Below, piece by piece: positions 1 through 6,832 of a DNA stretch of 7,904 bases. Made by a program: the position numbers and the translations under genes. Source of the DNA: Flavipsychrobacter stenotrophus (GTDB taxonomy: Bacteria; Bacteroidota; Bacteroidia; Chitinophagales; Chitinophagaceae); contig CANBTK010000063.1 in assembly GCA_947372365.1 (NCBI GenBank), positions 1 through 7,904 of the forward strand, read 5' to 3'. Position 1 is the stretch's first letter. Each line of letters begins with the position of its first letter. The notes under the pieces are model-generated. The model saw nothing but the letters and a program-made list of their open reading frames with translations. It had not been told where the DNA came from and ran no database searches.

Positions 1-202
1 TAGCCCATACTGGGCATTGTCCATAAAATTCAAAGGTTTACTACAAACCGATAGCCCCTCAGGGGCAAAGCCCATTCTGGAAAATAACTTGTGGATAGGT
101 AGTACCCTTCCAAGGAGAATAGCTATGCTGCGTTTGCCTTTGTGTTCACATTCCTGCTGATGGCGCTTTTTGATGTGCAAGCGGTATTACAATGGCTCTC
201 AG
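1..202. other. Unresolved non-coding or edge-cut region with short GC palindromes
   Basis: No gene can be assigned here. On the plus strand a frame is open from position 2 to 160, and on the minus strand a frame is open from 186 to the window edge, with in-frame ATG codons at 75-73 and 24-22. Neither translation resembles a family I recognise, and neither has a convincing start. Two compact palindromes are visible: GCCCA-TAC-TGGGC at 3-15 and GCCCCT-C-AGGGGC at 54-66. The segment AGCCCATACTGG (2-13) recurs with one change as AGCCCATTCTGG (69-80). This looks more like a structured intergenic or repeat sequence downstream of the minus-strand operon than a gene, but a gene starting near 24 or 75 on the minus strand and leaving the window cannot be excluded. 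Confidence 0.3.
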
Positions 203-589
203 CTATTTGCCTACTTGCGGGGCACCGGGGACAGCCCTCAATTTCTTGTTTTCCACTTCAAGTGTTTTATCTACCTCTGCCGATATGCGGCTGTACAGGC
301 TGTCGAGCTCCTCAGGGTGGGTTTTGTACCAGCCCAGGCTTGCTTTAAACTGCTCTTGTGTTATGCGGTGGTGGGCAAACACCTGCTGATAATAGGCTGC
401 CAGCGAATCGGTGTTTTTTGTGCCCGGCGGGTGTGCATTATCCCTAGCCATAACGCTGTAACTTTCTGCCATGCTTATATCCAGCATCACCTGCTCCATT
501 TGTTTGGGTGGCAGGTGGCTATTGTCCTTACGGTTGCAGGCAGCATTCAAAAGGCAAAAGAAGGTAACCAAAAGTAAAAGCCTTGGCAT
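203..589 (-). CDS. DUF4296 domain-containing lipoprotein
   Basis: Small predicted envelope lipoprotein of 128 aa with no known biochemical role. A hydrophobic signal (residues 4-14) leads to a lipobox-like LNAAC with Cys18, followed by a polar charged stretch; the -3 residue is Asn, so the lipobox is relaxed, which Bacteroidota tolerate. The body fits the DUF4296 pattern: a helix starting PPKQMEQVMLDI (27-38), then YYQQVFAHHRITQEQF (66-81), then SLGWYKTHPEELDSLY (84-99). The 'Y..VF..H.IT.EQF..SL.WY..HPE.L..IY' spacing is the family signature as I remember it. The C-terminal tail (from about 100) is charged and probably helical. The gene begins 4 bases after the DUF4835 stop on the same strand, so it is very likely co-transcribed with it and with coaBC. 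Family assignment is fairly confident; function is unknown. Confidence 0.85.
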   Translation of the reverse strand: MPRLLLLVTFFCLLNAACNRKDNSHLPPKQMEQVMLDISMAESYSVMARDNAHPPGTKNTDSLAAYYQQVFAHHRITQEQFKASLGWYKTHPEELDSLYSRISAEVDKTLEVENKKLRAVPGAPQVGK

Positions 590-593
590 GTCG

Positions 594-1520
594 TTATTTT
601 AGGTTGTTGTATTTGGGTGCGTTAGGCACATCCATAGCATTGAGTAGCGTAAGGAAGGGTGGGCGGTCAATTTTAGGTGTCTGTACCAGCAGGTGTATAA
701 ACTCATCGCTCTTTGCGGCAAATACAAATTGCAGCAGCATAGAACTTGGGTTTTCCTTGTTTACCTGGTATAGTTTTTTTAAGCCGGTAAGTATGCGCAT
801 GCGCGAGTCAATAGGCTTGGTGTACATGCTGTCAAGGCCTTCGCGGTGCATGGTGTACCAGAACGCGCGCACATCATGGAAACGCTGGTTGAGCAACTGG
901 TCAGCCAGCCAGTAACGGTTGCGGCTGCCTTCTACGGCTTTCCATCCCACAATGGTTTTGTTTTGTTCAGGGGCGTTGCTCACTATATTCTGAGCCTTTT
1001 TCAGGTAGCTAGAGCCGCCATCGGGCGAAAAGCTATCGTAGTCAAGCGCCACTATAATATAGGCATAGTAAGCCAGTATGGCGGTAAGGTTAGATGACAG
1101 GGCTTCAGTGCCATTGATACGGTTATCATCGAACTGCAGCGTGGTGAACTGGTTAAACTTAAAGCAGACATCCCTATCAACATAATTAACCAGCGAGGTA
1201 GTATAGCTGGACCCATAAACAGGGCGCGACGCCTGCACACTAAGCGTGGCATTGTAGGCATCTACATCGCCGCCGGCCTTATTGCCGGTAAGGTTTATGA
1301 AAATATTACAGTCTATTTTTTCGTTGGTGGTATATTCGTCAGTTGTCCATTTGTGGGCATTCATAAAGTCGTTAACCGCCCTTGTCATAGACGTAAATAC
1401 TTCATTGTCCACCCCGGTTATTTTATCGTGGGTAATGGTCACTTTGCAATTGAGCTCCTGCGCTGTTGCGGCAACAGTACAGGCCAGTAGCAGTAAGGTA
1501 TTAAACAGTCGCTTCAGCAT
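594..1520 (-). CDS. DUF4835 family protein (T9SS PorD-like)
   Basis: Secreted or periplasmic protein of 308 aa, the usual length for the DUF4835 family of Bacteroidota. The N-terminus is a signal peptide (hydrophobic 5-18, cleavage likely around ATA-QE at 20-22), followed by the typical start of the mature protein, QELNCKVTI (21-29). Other family-like segments are FTSMTRAVNDFMNAHKW (42-58), the NIFINLTG strand (72-79), VQASRPVYGSSYTTSLVN (95-112), the aromatic cluster at 150-163 with YYAYIIVALDYDSF, and the WLADQLLNQRFHDVRAFWY helix (204-222). Some annotation resources name this family type IX secretion system protein PorD; a precise molecular role is not something the sequence shows. The start codon lies inside the end of coaBC (20-base overlap), indicating translational coupling, and coaBC followed by DUF4835 is a recurrent order in this phylum. 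Gene symbol left empty because the PorD name rests on family annotation only. Confidence 0.88.
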   Translation of the reverse strand: MLKRLFNTLLLLACTVAATAQELNCKVTITHDKITGVDNEVFTSMTRAVNDFMNAHKWTTDEYTTNEKIDCNIFINLTGNKAGGDVDAYNATLSVQASRPVYGSSYTTSLVNYVDRDVCFKFNQFTTLQFDDNRINGTEALSSNLTAILAYYAYIIVALDYDSFSPDGGSSYLKKAQNIVSNAPEQNKTIVGWKAVEGSRNRYWLADQLLNQRFHDVRAFWYTMHREGLDSMYTKPIDSRMRILTGLKKLYQVNKENPSSMLLQFVFAAKSDEFIHLLVQTPKIDRPPFLTLLNAMDVPNAPKYNNLK

Positions 1521-2712
1521 TCCTTAGTTTTAAAATATAGTCAACAATAGCGCCCGCAGCATCCTGCTTGCTCTGCAGCGGCAGCGCAATAGCTTCGCCG
1601 GCACGGGGCAGCAGCGTTATTTTATTAGTATCATGGCCAAAGCCAGCGCCTTCGTCGCGCAGCGAATTGAGCACAATCATATCGGCATTCTTAGCTTCCA
1701 GCTTTTTGCGGGCATGCTCCAGTTCATTAGTAGTTTCCAATGCAAACCCTACTAACGTTTGTACGGGGGTTTTTATTTTACCGAGCGCAGCAAGCGTGTC
1801 CTCTGTTTTGGTAAGTGCTATGCTCATTTCGCTTTCGGCCTTCTTTATTTTTTCATTGGCTGTTTCCAAAGGGCGGTAATCGGCAACTGCCGCTGCCAAA
1901 ACGGCTATGCTGCAATTAGCGAAGGCTTTAACCGCCTGGGTGTACAATTCGTGCGCACTTTCAATCCTTATAGTGGTAATAAGCGGGTGGGTTGTTTTTT
2001 CATGCGATGGGCCCAGCACCAGCGTCACCTCTGCACCCTTATCAGCCAGCGCTTCGGCAATGGCTATGCCCATTTTGCCTGTAGAAAAATTGCCTATAAA
2101 CCGCACAGGGTCCAGCCGCTCATAAGTGGGGCCTGCTGTTACCAGGGCTTTAGTGCCTTTAAGTGGGCGGCCGGCGTTTAAAAAGCCTGCCAGCAAGGTT
2201 ACAATATCTTCCGGCTCAGCCATACGGCCTTCGCCTACCAGGCCACTGGCCAGTTCGCCATGGCCTACGGGCACTATGTGGTTGCCATAAGCCTTTACTT
2301 TATTAATGTTATTGCGGGTAGATGGGTGCGCCCACATATCTTCATCCATGGCCGGGGCTATGAATACCGGGCAGCGTGCTGAAAGGTAAACCGCGCACAC
2401 CAGGTTGTCGCACAATCCATTGGCCAATTTGCCTAGCGTATTGGCGCTGCAAGGGGCTATGAGCATGGCATCGGCCCACAAGCCCATTTCCACATGGTTG
2501 TTCCAGGCGGAGCCGTTGCTCACATCAGTAAGCACAGGGTGTTTAGATACGGTTGATAACGCAAGCGGGGTAACAAACCCGTTTGCAGCAGTGGTCATCA
2601 GCACCCGCACATCGGCACCCGCTTTTACCAGCAAGCGCACCAGTTGGGGTGTTTTGTATGCAGCTATGCTGCCGGTTACAGCCAATATAATTTTTTTGCC
2701 AGCTAATATCAT
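1501..2712 (-). CDS. coaBC: Bifunctional phosphopantothenoylcysteine decarboxylase / phosphopantothenate-cysteine ligase
   Basis: Two-domain cytosolic enzyme of coenzyme A synthesis, 403 aa, full length for the family. The N-terminal CoaC flavoprotein domain (about 1-180) shows the FMN-binding start KIILAVTGSIAAYK (7-20), the conserved His73 in NHVEMGLWAD, the segment APCSANTLGKLANGLCDN (86-103), and PAMDEDMW (120-127) at the place of the PxMNxxMW motif. The C-terminal CoaB ligase domain (about 186-403) shows ALVTAGPTYERLDPVRFI (189-206), GNFSTGKMG with Asn208, AAAVADYRP (273-281), the substrate-binding KIKK (288-291), and GFALETTNELEHARKK (322-337). CoaB joins 4'-phosphopantothenate with cysteine; CoaC decarboxylates the product to 4'-phosphopantetheine. 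Two CoaC active-site positions differ from the E. coli type: Asp123 instead of Asn and Ser156 instead of the flap Cys. First gene of the minus-strand operon; its stop overlaps the next start by 20 bases. Confidence 0.97.
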   Translation of the reverse strand: MILAGKKIILAVTGSIAAYKTPQLVRLLVKAGADVRVLMTTAANGFVTPLALSTVSKHPVLTDVSNGSAWNNHVEMGLWADAMLIAPCSANTLGKLANGLCDNLVCAVYLSARCPVFIAPAMDEDMWAHPSTRNNINKVKAYGNHIVPVGHGELASGLVGEGRMAEPEDIVTLLAGFLNAGRPLKGTKALVTAGPTYERLDPVRFIGNFSTGKMGIAIAEALADKGAEVTLVLGPSHEKTTHPLITTIRIESAHELYTQAVKAFANCSIAVLAAAVADYRPLETANEKIKKAESEMSIALTKTEDTLAALGKIKTPVQTLVGFALETTNELEHARKKLEAKNADMIVLNSLRDEGAGFGHDTNKITLLPRAGEAIALPLQSKQDAAGAIVDYILKLRNAEATV

Positions 2713-2751
2713 AATAAAACAACCTGCAAGTTACATAAAGTTAAAGTGCAA

Positions 2752-2782
2752 AAAAGTTAAAAGGTTCTGTCATAATAACAAC
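2752..2782 (-). promoter_or_regulatory. Candidate promoter of the coaBC operon
   Basis: Read on the minus strand, GTTG (2782-2779) is followed after 19 bases by TAACTTTT (2759-2752). This resembles the Bacteroidetes sigma consensus TTTG-N19-TAnnTTTG, with mismatches in both boxes. Transcription would begin near 2745, giving a leader of about 30 bases before the coaBC ATG at 2712. No Shine-Dalgarno sequence is evident, as usual in this phylum. The assignment is by consensus only; AT-rich DNA produces such matches by chance. Confidence 0.35.
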
Positions 2783-2797
2783 ATCTTATGTGTATAA

Positions 2798-2829
2798 ATT
2801 GCGGTACTAATGCCATTCACGTATCTTTA
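2798..2829 (+). promoter_or_regulatory. Candidate promoter of the two-gene secreted-protein unit
   Basis: ATTG (2798-2801), 20 bases, then TATCTTTA (2822-2829) resembles the Bacteroidetes TTTG-N19/20-TAnnTTTG promoter. It would start transcription near 2835, about 30 bases before the ATG at 2864. Together with the minus-strand element at 2752-2782 it makes the 151-base gap a divergent promoter region. Consensus match only. Confidence 0.35.
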
Positions 2830-2863
2830 TAGCCTTTTAATAGCGTTTTAGGCCCATTCAAGC

Positions 2864-3325
2864 ATGAAAGTAACCGTTTTTCTATTCATCTTCTCTATTT
2901 TACAGTTTGGCGCTTCCGCTCAGAAGAAGGGCAATTTGCCACCGGCACCACTCAAAATGCCTGAAAGGGATGGGGTAGTGGCCATTGACAATATAGCTGC
3001 AGGCAAGGGCAAGGTGTTCAATTATTTCGGGCAGTCTGTTAAGCTGTCTATCTCTGGCGAACCTGCCAATGGCCAGCCAACAAAAATAAACGCAGTTTAC
3101 AACCATAAGCCCTTGCTGGCGAAGCGCAGCATAACGGCCACCGAGCAAGCCATAAGCCTGAAATTGTTTAAGGGCGATAATGTGCTGGTGATAAGCCCTG
3201 ATAAGCAAAATACAGATGCCCCGGCAAAGGTTTATATAAGTTTCAGTAACAAAGGGGTAAGCCACAGCATTACGGCTGAGTTGGCGAAAGGCAAGAGCGA
3301 CACTATAATTATTAAAAGGCATTAG
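2864..3325 (+). CDS. Small secreted protein of unknown function
   Basis: Protein of 153 aa. A clear signal peptide occupies residues 1-19 (hydrophobic VTVFLFIFSILQFG, cleavage likely at ASA-Q), so the mature protein is exported to the periplasm or beyond. The mature part is rich in predicted beta strands: VVAIDNI (38-44), SVKLSISGE (58-66), KINAVYNHKPLLAK (74-87), QAISLKLFKGDNVLVISPDK (95-114), AKVYISFS (121-128), SITAEL (135-140) and a terminal DTIIIKR (146-152). The order 'short loop, I-L-strand, G-D-N-L-strand, N-T-x-P, strand' recalls small beta-sandwich modules of Bacteroidota secreted proteins, a loose resemblance and not a family assignment. It lies 10 bases upstream of the 863-aa propeller gene on the same strand and is probably co-transcribed with it. 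AT-rich upstream sequence, no Shine-Dalgarno. No domain name can be given with confidence. Confidence 0.8.
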   Translation: MKVTVFLFIFSILQFGASAQKKGNLPPAPLKMPERDGVVAIDNIAAGKGKVFNYFGQSVKLSISGEPANGQPTKINAVYNHKPLLAKRSITATEQAISLKLFKGDNVLVISPDKQNTDAPAKVYISFSNKGVSHSITAELAKGKSDTIIIKRH

Positions 3326-3335
3326 AAATATATTT

Positions 3336-5927
3336 ATGAACATTAGGTTTACTTCGAAGTATTTATTTGCGGCGGCCCTGTCGCTGTTGGCGTTGGTTAT
3401 CCCTGCTATGCAAGGCTGTAAGCAAGCCAATAAAGCGGCAACTATGCAACCCAGGCCTATGGGCGAGGAGGAAGATGAAGATATGGTGGCCCGCAAAAAA
3501 GCATACATAGAACTGATACACAAAGCCGCACCCGGTACTAACTGGCGTGAGGTGGAGGAGCAGAACGCTATTAACAACTACTTCCGCTTTAAAGGTGCAG
3601 CAGCAAAAACAACATCTTCGTTTGCAGGCGGCGCTATAAACGCAACCTGGCACGAGAGGGGTAATGACAATATTGCCGGCCGCATAAATGCCTTCGCATA
3701 CCTGCCGGGCAGCAACACCCTCTATGCCGGCGCTGACGGCGGCAGCATATGGAAAACAACACTGCCTACGGTTTCGTGGGTTAAGGTAGCTGATGCAGCC
3801 GAGTACAATTCGTATGTGCTGGGCGTTATTCCCCGCAATGGCGGTGGGCAAAGGCTGTTTTTATCTACTTCTACTAAAATATGGCGTACCGATAATGATG
3901 GCGTAACCTTCGATACTTCAGCGGGCCTTAGTTTCCCTGTTGCGTGGGGCGGCAATTATGTGTACAGGGTAATACCTGTTAACGACGCAGCACATACTAT
4001 TTATGCGGTTACATTTGGCTGGGACGCGGCATCGTGGACTGCAAGGTTCCAGTTGTATTCTTCTACCGACAGCGGCGTGAATTTCCATTACATACGCAAC
4101 TTCGGCTACCACGGCAGCGAACAGATGGCTTTTTGCAGCCCGTTGGGCTCAAGCACATTGTATGCCCTTGGGGTATCAAACAGCGCGAACGACACGCTGT
4201 ATAGCATCAACTCAGGCACAGTTACTGTAGCCAGCACAACCAGTACTTTTGCCAGTGGCGATAACAAAGTGGATATGAAGTGTGTGGTAAATGGCGGTGT
4301 AACCCATTTTTATGCACTTACCGGGGGCAACCATGTGTACCATTCTACCAATATGGGCAATAAATGGTTCCTGAAAAGCACAACGAGCGTGGGCGCCTAC
4401 ATAGTAGGGGTATCGGCACAACACCCCGAAATAGTGAGCTATGGCGGCGTTGACGCCTACCGCAGCACGGATAGCGGCGCATCCTGGACAATCATAAACC
4501 CATGGGGTGCATATTATGCAGCTGTCGCCACCAAGCTACATGCCGACCTTCGCAATTTCAGCTATTTCCAGTATTCGAGTGGTACTGAATTTGGGTTGGT
4601 GGCAAATGATGGCGGTGCATGGATATCAAACGACCAATTGGCTACAGTTTCTAATATTACCCTTAATGGGATGCACAACAGCCAGTTGTGGGACCACATA
4701 ACATCTCCTGCTGATACCAATATTATCATTGGCGGTGCGCAGGATCAAGGCCTGCAGCATACAGCTGGTGGTGGCGGTTCAGGTTTATTAACCTCCACTC
4801 AGGTTATTTCAGGCGACTATGGGCAACTCAAGATAACAGGTGGCGGCAGTACTTTGTGGCCTGAATACCCGGGCGGCAACCTGTACCTGTATAACAACCT
4901 GATAAGCCCGGCATATATATGCACATGGACAATGACGGGTACGCAAAAGCCCAATGTAGGCTGGATGCTGGCTACATCGGAATATTTTACCAGCGCTACA
5001 CAGAATGAGATATTGATAGGCGGCGGCGAGATTACAGGCGATTCCGGCTCATACCTTGTAAGGCTCACGCTCAATACAGCAGCTGCCAGCGTAACGCCAA
5101 CACAGTACAACTATAATTTCAGGGTGCATTCGCATTCGGCTACTGCGGGCATTTCGGCCATTGGCATTTCGCACCTCAGCAACAGCCTTATGTATGTAGC
5201 TGCAGAGGATGGTACTTTCTTCTACAGTACCGATGCCGGTACTTCGTGGAACATTACCCCCTCGTTTACAGGGGTTACGGGTAGCTACCTATATGGTGCT
5301 ACGATACTGGCGAGCGTAGATTCGGTGGACAAGGTTTATTTTGGTGGCAGTGGCTACAGCAACCCCGGCGTATATGTATCGCGCGACCACGGGCAGACGT
5401 TTGTGCCCATGGGCACAGGCTTGCCGCCAACGCTTGTAAATAAGCTGGCTGCCTATAAAAATGATTCGTTTGTATTTGCAGCTACTGAGGCCGGGCCATA
5501 TGTTTATGTTAAGGCTACCAATTCGTGGTACAGCCTTAGCGAGCCGGGTACGCCTGCTGTAAACTGGAGGTCGGTGGAGTACATTGCTTCTATCGGCACA
5601 GTAAGGTTTGGTACCTACGGCAGAGGCATATGGGACCTTGTATTTAAAAGGCCTGTTTCACATGTATCTGCCCCATCGCAGCTGTTAGCGGCTAATACTA
5701 TAACCGTAGGGCCTAACCCTGTAAAGAGCGGCTTGCCGTTAAGGCTGTTTTCAGCCAACCAGCAGCAGGTGCGCCTGGGTATTTTCAGTGTTGGCGGCGC
5801 TTGTGTTTTTAGTGGCGATGTGAATACTAACGATAATATCACCCTTCCTGCATTAGCTCCCGGTATTTACCTGTGCGATATGCAGGTTGCCGGCCAGCCA
5901 CAACGCACAATGCTGGTGGTGAACTAA
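3336..5927 (+). CDS. Asp-box (BNR/sortilin-like) beta-propeller protein with T9SS type A sorting domain
   Basis: Exported protein of 863 aa. The N-terminal signal (hydrophobic 10-24) ends in AMQGC with Cys28, a weak lipobox, followed by a linker with an acidic run (EEEDED, 44-49). A short helical segment, AYIELIHKAAPGTNWREVEEQ (56-76), precedes the propeller, as in other large Bacteroidota secreted propellers. The propeller begins at about 105 (WHERGNDNIAGRINAF) and shows Asp-box-like units at 183-192 (WRTDNDGVTF), 242-250, 336-344, 375-384 (YRSTDSGASW), 629-638 (FYSTDAGTSW... region) and 681-689. NDGGAWIS (424-431), GGAQDQG (466-472) and FGTYGRGIW (758-766) recall GH74/VPS10-type propellers; no catalytic residues can be identified, so enzyme activity is not claimed. 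The last 75 residues (VGPNPVKSG at 791-799 ... LPALAPGIYLCDMQ ... MLVVN) match the T9SS type A C-terminal sorting domain. Likely secreted or attached to the surface. Second gene after the 153-aa protein, closed by the terminator at 5958. Confidence 0.92.
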   Translation: MNIRFTSKYLFAAALSLLALVIPAMQGCKQANKAATMQPRPMGEEEDEDMVARKKAYIELIHKAAPGTNWREVEEQNAINNYFRFKGAAAKTTSSFAGGAINATWHERGNDNIAGRINAFAYLPGSNTLYAGADGGSIWKTTLPTVSWVKVADAAEYNSYVLGVIPRNGGGQRLFLSTSTKIWRTDNDGVTFDTSAGLSFPVAWGGNYVYRVIPVNDAAHTIYAVTFGWDAASWTARFQLYSSTDSGVNFHYIRNFGYHGSEQMAFCSPLGSSTLYALGVSNSANDTLYSINSGTVTVASTTSTFASGDNKVDMKCVVNGGVTHFYALTGGNHVYHSTNMGNKWFLKSTTSVGAYIVGVSAQHPEIVSYGGVDAYRSTDSGASWTIINPWGAYYAAVATKLHADLRNFSYFQYSSGTEFGLVANDGGAWISNDQLATVSNITLNGMHNSQLWDHITSPADTNIIIGGAQDQGLQHTAGGGGSGLLTSTQVISGDYGQLKITGGGSTLWPEYPGGNLYLYNNLISPAYICTWTMTGTQKPNVGWMLATSEYFTSATQNEILIGGGEITGDSGSYLVRLTLNTAAASVTPTQYNYNFRVHSHSATAGISAIGISHLSNSLMYVAAEDGTFFYSTDAGTSWNITPSFTGVTGSYLYGATILASVDSVDKVYFGGSGYSNPGVYVSRDHGQTFVPMGTGLPPTLVNKLAAYKNDSFVFAATEAGPYVYVKATNSWYSLSEPGTPAVNWRSVEYIASIGTVRFGTYGRGIWDLVFKRPVSHVSAPSQLLAANTITVGPNPVKSGLPLRLFSANQQQVRLGIFSVGGACVFSGDVNTNDNITLPALAPGIYLCDMQVAGQPQRTMLVVN

Positions 5928-5957
5928 TTTTGCGGTAATCAATGCTATATATTATGA

Positions 5958-5988
5958 AAGGGCCCGGGCAACCGGGCCCTTATTTTAT
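5958..5988 (+). terminator. Intrinsic terminator after the propeller gene
   Basis: A perfect 10-base-pair stem, AAGGGCCCGG (5958-5967) with CCGGGCCCTT (5972-5981), is closed by the GNRA-type tetraloop GCAA and followed by TATTTTAT. It starts 31 bases after the stop codon at 5925-5927. The very stable stem and T-rich tail make it a convincing rho-independent terminator for the plus-strand unit 2864-5927. Confidence 0.88.
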
Positions 5989-6241
5989 GTGTGCAACTGG
6001 GTAACTAAGGGTGCGCCTAAAAGGTTGTGATACCATTTTGACATTAAAATCACACCGCGTAAAATATGCTTACGCCTTCCCTCTTACTAGCTTTTGTTAC
6101 GAAACCGTTTGTCTTTTAATTGGCGTCATTGAGAGTTTTGCGGTTCTATTTATGCACAAAAATGTTATTCAAGCAGCGGCTGAAGTTTTGCTAAATGCAA
6201 CAAGGTGCATTGTCATCGCCTTATTTGTCCAGCGTCTTCAT

Positions 6242-6379
6242 TTACTTTTTTTGTGCTGCCGCAAAAAAAGTAACAAAAAAGCGGCACTTTTTTCTTATCG
6301 CTCCGCGAGAAAAAAGAAGCCGCCCGGCGTGTTGTGTGAAGCTTGTTACTCTTATGTCCGCGCCGGGACGGCGGCGCGG
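6242..6379. repeat. Multi-hairpin intergenic element (candidate dispersed repeat)
   Basis: Three perfect inverted repeats occur within 138 bases. The first is TTACTTTTTTT (6242-6252) with AAAAAAAGTAA (6263-6273), loop GTGCTGCCGC. The second is CTTTTTTCT (6287-6295) with AGAAAAAAG (6308-6316). The third is CCGCGCCG (6358-6365) with CGGCGCGG (6372-6379), loop GGACGG. An alternative pairing, TGCCGC (6257-6262) with GCGGCA (6281-6286), would compete with the first hairpin. The homopolymer-rich stems and the sharp change from AT to GC are unlike the surrounding DNA. The sequence style recalls dispersed non-coding elements seen repeatedly between genes in Bacteroidota, but only one copy is in this window, so repeat status is inference. 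Confidence 0.5.
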
Positions 6380-6630
6380 GTATGATGCAGAAGCCCTTTT
6401 CAAAATTGGTTTGGTTTCAATGTTTAACCGGTATGACTGGGCGTTTGTTAATAAAAAAGGCAGTTTTAAGACCGTTCGTTCCTAATTATTGCCGTTAGTG
6501 AAGTTTATTTGGAAGAAAGCTGTCACCGGACGTATGTTGCACTTAATTAACCAACACAATAAAACCCGTTTATGAAAAATACTTCAGTCCCTCCCGGTAC
6601 TCATCCACGAAATAGGCCATACCTCCGCTG

Positions 6631-6652
6631 CCTGCTTATTGTAAAAAGCAGG
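6631..6652. repeat. Short inverted repeat, hairpin
   Basis: CCTGCTT (6631-6637) pairs perfectly with AAGCAGG (6646-6652) around an 8-base AT-rich loop. It is followed by no T-run on the plus strand, so it is not a standard terminator. Read on the minus strand it lies at the beginning of the short coding-like fragment 6620-6570. No function assigned. Confidence 0.35.
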
Positions 6653-6832
6653 AATCATACAAAATAATTTGTGAGTTATGTAAATGTGCCGTGCTTGCGG
6701 GCTACGACTTTTGCATAATGAAGCCGCGCGGTTGAAAATGGGCCTCAATTGCTGAGGTTTAGGCAAATAGGCAGCATAACGAACGCACACAAGAAAAGTA
6801 TAAAACAAACAATTAATAACCAACCAAAAGAA

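Noticed and set aside
142..577. Plus-strand open frames antisense to the DUF4296 gene
   Set aside because: Shadows of the minus-strand lipoprotein gene, which has a family-type sequence and operon context.
2900..3577. Minus-strand open frame of 225 codons antisense to two genes
   Set aside because: It is a shadow of the two plus-strand genes; those have signal peptides and recognisable domains, and this frame has neither.
3336..5927. Assignment of the propeller protein as a sialidase or GH74 xyloglucanase
   Set aside because: Asp boxes and the propeller fold are shared by many non-enzymatic proteins, and I cannot point to the catalytic acids of either family.
6026..6054. TGTGAT-N17-ATCACA dyad, considered as a CRP-like operator
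   Set aside because: CRP-type sites have TGTGA-N6-TCACA spacing, and the site is more than 800 bases from the next gene start; the match is short enough to be chance.
6011..6385. Open plus-strand frame of 124 codons starting with GTG, and an overlapping one at 6195-6485
   Set aside because: The translations are cysteine-rich and low in complexity, run through homopolymer hairpin arms and overlap each other; no domain or plausible start context. Better explained by the structured non-coding element.
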